Shown here piece by piece: positions 61,034-64,000 of a DNA stretch of 64,000 nt. A program made the position numbers and the translations under genes. Under the pieces are notes generated by a model, which was not told the DNA's origin, did not search any database, and saw only the letters and a program-made list of their open reading frames with translations. Position 1 is the first letter of the stretch. Every line of letters starts with the position of its first letter. Origin of the DNA: Bradyrhizobium erythrophlei (GTDB taxonomy: Bacteria > Pseudomonadota > Alphaproteobacteria > Rhizobiales > Xanthobacteraceae); NCBI RefSeq assembly GCF_900129425.1, contig NZ_LT670817.1, positions 3,782,001 to 3,846,000 of the forward strand, in the 5' to 3' direction.

Positions 61034-62701
61034 ATGAAATTGGCGGAAGTTCACCAAGCGGACTTTGGAACGGCCCGGTTGCCGGAGGCCGAAGCCGAGG
61101 ACTCTGTTCAAAAAGAGGGACAAGATTTCCCATTAGTCATCGCGACCATGCCAGCAACTAAGCGGCAACGGGCGATAGCGGTCGGGATCGTCATTCTTTT
61201 GATTGTCGCGGCGGCTGTTATCGCACCGTTCGCGAGCATGCAGGTCGCTCAAGTTGATGCCTTCATTCCGGTTTTGCAGACCGTGGTGAGCGTTTTCGAT
61301 CTTGTCACGGCAACCCTTCTGTTCGCCCAATTTTCGATCCAGCCTCAGCGCGCCCTTCTCGCGCTCGCGAGTGGTTACATATTCAGCGGCTCGTTCGCGT
61401 TCTTGCAGACGCTGGCCTTTCCGGGGGCGTACGCCCCGGCTGGTCTGGTCGGTGACGGGCCTAACAGTCCAGCTTGGATTTACGTGCTTTGGCACACTAC
61501 GTTTCCGGCGGCGATCCTCGCCTATGCGCTCTCCAAGGATGCCACCGGAGCCGCCAGACTGCCGGGCAGACCGGCAATGACAACCATTGTAATCACTGTT
61601 GCCTGCGTACTTGCGGTGATAGCAGGACTGACTTGGATCGTGACGGCGAAAACGGAATATCTCCCGGTCCTCTTCCCCACTGACGTCAGGGTTCAGGCGC
61701 GGCTTGGCAATCAGATCAACCTTGCGCTTTGGCTATGGGGTGCTACCGCGCTAGCGGTGCTACTATTTCGCAGACGCACAATCCTCGATTTATGGTTGAT
61801 GGTAACTTTGCTTGCCTACATGCCAAGCTTCTTGGTGGCGATCATCGGCAGCTCGATACGATTTACCATCGGCTGGTACGCGGCTCGTGGCTTCATTCTG
61901 GTCGGCAGTTGCATGTTGCTGAGCGTGTTGCTCGTCGAAACAACTTTTCTCTATTCACGCCTTGCCAGCGCCATCACCTTGCAGCGACGCGAACGCACCA
62001 ACCGGCTTTTGAGCGTGGACGCTATCACGGCCGCCATCGCGCATGAGCTGAGGACGCCTTTGGGAGCTATCTCACTTAATGCCAATACAGCCCTCAGTCA
62101 GCTGCGTTCGAACCCTCCGGAACTGGAAGAAATGGATGAAATCCTTACTGACATAGAGGCCGAAAGCCATCGCGCGGCTGCAATCATTTCGAGCGTTCGC
62201 CAACTGTCGAAAACGACGCCTGATCGAAGCGCGCCGACACGCGTTGAGGATGTTGCTCGGCAGGTACTAAGATTGCTGCAACACGATCTTCAGGTCAACG
62301 AAGTATCCGTCGCTACGGAGTTTCAAGACAACCTTCCCGAGGTGCATCTGGATAGCACGCAACTCCAGCAAGTACTCTTGAATCTCGTTAAAAACGCCAT
62401 CGACGCGATGAGCTCGGTGGCTCCTGACGCACGACACGTGCGGCTCACAACGAGCTTTGACGGTCACTCGACCGTATTGCTCTCGGTCCAAGACTCCGGA
62501 CGCGGAATTCCTGTCGAGGATCGAGAGCGCATGTTCGATCCGTTCTTTACGACGAAATCCGGCGGTATGGGAATGGGGCTCGCTATCTGTTCTACTGTAG
62601 TCGAGAACCACGGAGGCAAATTGCGGCTCGTCAAGTCGGACTCCGACGGCTCGATTTTTGAGCTCGCAATACCGGTCGGCGGGCAGCGGTCGGCTGAGTA
62701 G
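61034..62701 (+). CDS. MASE4-type membrane sensor histidine kinase
   Basis: 555 aa from ATG 61034. Residues 44-310 hold about eight transmembrane helices matching the MASE4 sensor region (IPVLQTVVSVFDLVTATLLF, LLALASGYIFSGSFAFLQTL, AWIYVLWHTTFPAAILAYAL). Kinase: His337 in ITAAIAHELRTPLGAISLNA, N-box LNLVKNAIDAMSS, G1 VQDSGRGIPVEDRERMFDPF, F-box FFTTKSGG and G2 GMGMGLAICSTVVENHGG. All catalytic motifs are intact. No response regulator gene is adjacent, so the partner is encoded elsewhere. Earlier in-frame ATG codons lie in repeat DNA and are unlikely starts. Confidence 0.9.
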   Translation: MKLAEVHQADFGTARLPEAEAEDSVQKEGQDFPLVIATMPATKRQRAIAVGIVILLIVAAAVIAPFASMQVAQVDAFIPVLQTVVSVFDLVTATLLFAQFSIQPQRALLALASGYIFSGSFAFLQTLAFPGAYAPAGLVGDGPNSPAWIYVLWHTTFPAAILAYALSKDATGAARLPGRPAMTTIVITVACVLAVIAGLTWIVTAKTEYLPVLFPTDVRVQARLGNQINLALWLWGATALAVLLFRRRTILDLWLMVTLLAYMPSFLVAIIGSSIRFTIGWYAARGFILVGSCMLLSVLLVETTFLYSRLASAITLQRRERTNRLLSVDAITAAIAHELRTPLGAISLNANTALSQLRSNPPELEEMDEILTDIEAESHRAAAIISSVRQLSKTTPDRSAPTRVEDVARQVLRLLQHDLQVNEVSVATEFQDNLPEVHLDSTQLQQVLLNLVKNAIDAMSSVAPDARHVRLTTSFDGHSTVLLSVQDSGRGIPVEDRERMFDPFFTTKSGGMGMGLAICSTVVENHGGKLRLVKSDSDGSIFELAIPVGGQRSAE

Positions 62702-62727
62702 GCCCATGCGGATGTCCGATTGTGGCA

Positions 62728-63320
62728 GTGCGCCCCGAAGGCGCGGTAGTGGAGGAAGGATCCACCCAGAGAGTTGTCGATTAATCTGGTAGCTGACGAG
62801 CGGTTCGGCCGGGTAACCGGCAGGCCTGGAGCCTCGTGACAAAGGCCGCTTTAGGCGGTTGAGCAATCCGGCGGGCCGTAACGTGAGTGAAACCTGAGTA
62901 GGCCTCGAAAGTGACAATGCGGATGCCGACCCTCCCGCCATTTGGGGGAAGGCAGTATGAGCGGGGAGCAATCGACGCGCGCACCCGCTCGATCCGCCGG
63001 GGTAGTGGGCACGGCACGTCGGAAAGGTGGTTCGGGTAATCGGGGGAAACCCGTCAAGGGCCGAGGGTAGCGGCCTCAACGTCGCGAAAGGCGGCGGCCA
63101 TGGCGGGAGTCGGACGGGGTCGTATGACCGTCGAAGCCGGGTAATGCTGGCTGAGAAAAGGGCCCTGACTTCTGGTGCGCTTTCGAAAAAAATCCGCACG
63201 CCACGTTCCGTGGGAACCGGGGGCGGGCGACCGCCTCCGGCGACCCGGTGGGATGGGAAACGGAGCGTTGCCGAATAGCCCAAACTACCGCGCCCATCCT
63301 CGACTCTACCGACCGACTGG
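62728..63320 (+). mobile_element. Group II-intron-like sequence, probably truncated
   Basis: Begins GTGCGCCCCGAAGGCGCGGT right after a repeat scrap (GATGTCCGATTGTGGCA). A GC-rich, structure-prone stretch follows (GTAACCGGCAGGCCTGGAGC, GTGAGTGAAACCTGAGTAGG) with a short frame from 62957 (MSGEQSTRAPARSAGVVGTA..., stop at 63068) like the leader peptide of an intron-encoded protein. No RT domain and no clear domain V. The call rests on the 5' end and general pattern. Confidence 0.4.
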
Positions 63321-63334
63321 CCTAACTGTTGTTC

Positions 63335-63470
63335 GAGGCTACTTGCGATAACGGCTGGACTGACTTGCATCATGACAACGAAAACGGACTATCTCCCGAG
63401 CCTCTATCGTCACGTTACGGACGCGGTTTGCCAAACAGATCTCGGCATGGGAGCGGTATGCGCCACTTCG
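63335..63470 (+). pseudogene. Fragment of a second MASE4-type sensor gene
   Basis: The frame AITAGLTCIMTTKTDYLPSL and YRHVTDAVCQTDLGMG aligns with residues 195-230 of the kinase at 61034 (VIAGLTWIVTAKTEYLPVL, FPTDVRVQARLGNQI), and the DNA is also similar (61600-61725). Only about 35 codons remain. Confidence 0.55.
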
Positions 63471-63582
63471 TTCAGTCAACGTCACCTGCCCATTGGGACA
63501 ATGGCCCTGAGGGCAATAGTCCGAGAACGGCATCTGTCGTAGGTTGGCGAGGATCAAATCAACCCTCAGGCAGGGGGTACCA

Positions 63583-63813
63583 ATGTCGAGCCAGTTAGAG
63601 TGTATTGCGCGAGCTACGCTATGTATGAGACTCGCGAAGTGTGAGCCGGCCAACAGAAATCTCTGGATGGCCGAGGCGGAACACTGGTCACGCTTGTCGA
63701 AAGAGAGGCTTCGCGGCGGGGCTGGGGCAATAATCCCTTTCGGCATCTTGGCAAGCTTGCCGGCACGGTCGGCAAGATGCTTATCAGTTTCGGCGTCGGC
63801 AAGAGTCTCATGA
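63583..63813 (+). CDS. Small helical protein of unknown function
   Basis: ATG 63583 reads MSSQLECIARATLCMRLAKC, EPANRNLWMAEAEHWSRLSK, ERLRG. CAGGGGGTACCA precedes it. The first 45 residues look conserved (a helical EPANRxxWMAEAExWSRLxxE module known from small rhizobial proteins); the tail after RLRGG is low quality and may be the result of a frameshift. Confidence 0.45.
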   Translation: MSSQLECIARATLCMRLAKCEPANRNLWMAEAEHWSRLSKERLRGGAGAIIPFGILASLPARSARCLSVSASARVS

Positions 63814-63840
63814 AAGAATTGGGACTGACCGACGCCGCCC

Positions 63841-63993
63841 GTGTTTCTTCGCCAAGTACCCGCTCTTGCAGCGCTTGACTGGCGGCCGAAGGGTGTCACG
63901 AAGCAGCAGGTCGCTCAGAAAATGGACGAGTTCTTTGACGCTGCGTTGGCAGAGATCGAAGGGGTCAGGCAGGCTGTAGGGTCAGATGTATGA
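63841..63993 (+). CDS. Doubtful small ORF at the window end
   Basis: GTG 63841 frame: VFLRQVPALAALDWRPKGVT, KQQVAQKMDEFFDAALAEIE, GVRQAVGSDV. The second half is a convincing acidic amphipathic helix, but an alternative frame (FFAKYPLLQRLTG) upstream is equally protein-like, so an indel probably separates two halves of one older gene. Confidence 0.3.
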   Translation: MFLRQVPALAALDWRPKGVTKQQVAQKMDEFFDAALAEIEGVRQAVGSDV

Positions 63994-64000
63994 CCTGAGG

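Noticed and set aside
62267..63373. 368-codon minus-strand frame
   Set aside because: Antisense to the kinase C-terminus and to the intron-like RNA region; Pro/Arg-rich.

Overview
The window looks like accessory chromosome of an alphaproteobacterium of the Bradyrhizobium/Nitrobacteraceae type. This is inferred from a GcrA-family regulator, a FixK-like Crp/Fnr regulator, several extracytoplasmic ligand-binding proteins with an RRxFIT...RAQQ leader, GFA and LssY_C proteins, many tiny exported Arg/Gly-rich proteins, and a dispersed intergenic repeat of the GGCACGAAACGG...ATGTCCG...AGCGGA...TTTGACCC type. No rRNA operon, complete tRNA gene or CRISPR array was seen.

Layout. (1) 0-4.1 kb: gene remnants, a small exported protein, a HEPN-like protein, a complete IS30 element and a small membrane protein. 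(2) 4.3-7.8 kb: a flavin monooxygenase gene divergent from two overlapping split-barrel flavoprotein genes, the second fused to a GAF domain and a winged-helix-like C-terminus. (3) 7.8-11.1 kb: mostly non-coding, with one LuxR-type regulator. (4) 11.1-24.8 kb: one giant gene (about 4558 aa) for a repetitive surface or secreted protein, with Ca-binding-like repeats, Ig-like repeats and three beta-helix supermodules; parts of the supermodules are almost identical in DNA. (5) 25.2-26.9 kb: a truncated DUF499 defence-type ATPase and an HNH protein. (6) 27.1 to about 36.1 kb: an integrative element with a tyrosine integrase next to a tRNA-Arg 3' fragment, a divergent regulator and AlpA-like excisionase, a run of small phage-like genes (DUF3102, DUF6074 twice, winged-helix proteins, DUF5681) and a serine recombinase. 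No capsid or tail gene is visible, so it resembles a phage satellite or a small island.

(7) 37.1-39.2 kb: a YcaC-like hydrolase divergent from a frameshifted LysR gene. (8) 39.3-42.4 kb: an IS1111-type element killed by an amber codon, abutting an intact IS1182-type element. (9) 42.6-49.9 kb: single-gene units: lytic transglycosylase, GFA protein, a mosaic substrate-binding protein, SnoaL-like protein, GcrA, FixK-like regulator and exported small proteins, separated by repeat copies. (10) 50.0-53.4 kb: a cluster of very small genes (27-76 codons) with recurrent hairpin terminators and a repeated leader sequence, then a GrlR-like gene. (11) 53.5-64 kb: broken IS110, LssY_C protein behind a FixK/FNR-like box, a truncated group II intron, an IS110 element, a second IS1182 copy with a 1-bp deletion, a doubly frameshifted potassium-channel gene, a MASE4-type sensor kinase, another group II-intron-like stretch, and a fragment of a second MASE4 gene.

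Overall the window is dominated by mobile DNA and decaying genes. Apparently functional units are the flavoprotein locus, the giant repeat protein, the 27-36 kb element, the single-gene units of 42-50 kb and the sensor kinase. All family assignments come from reading motifs; no database search was run.
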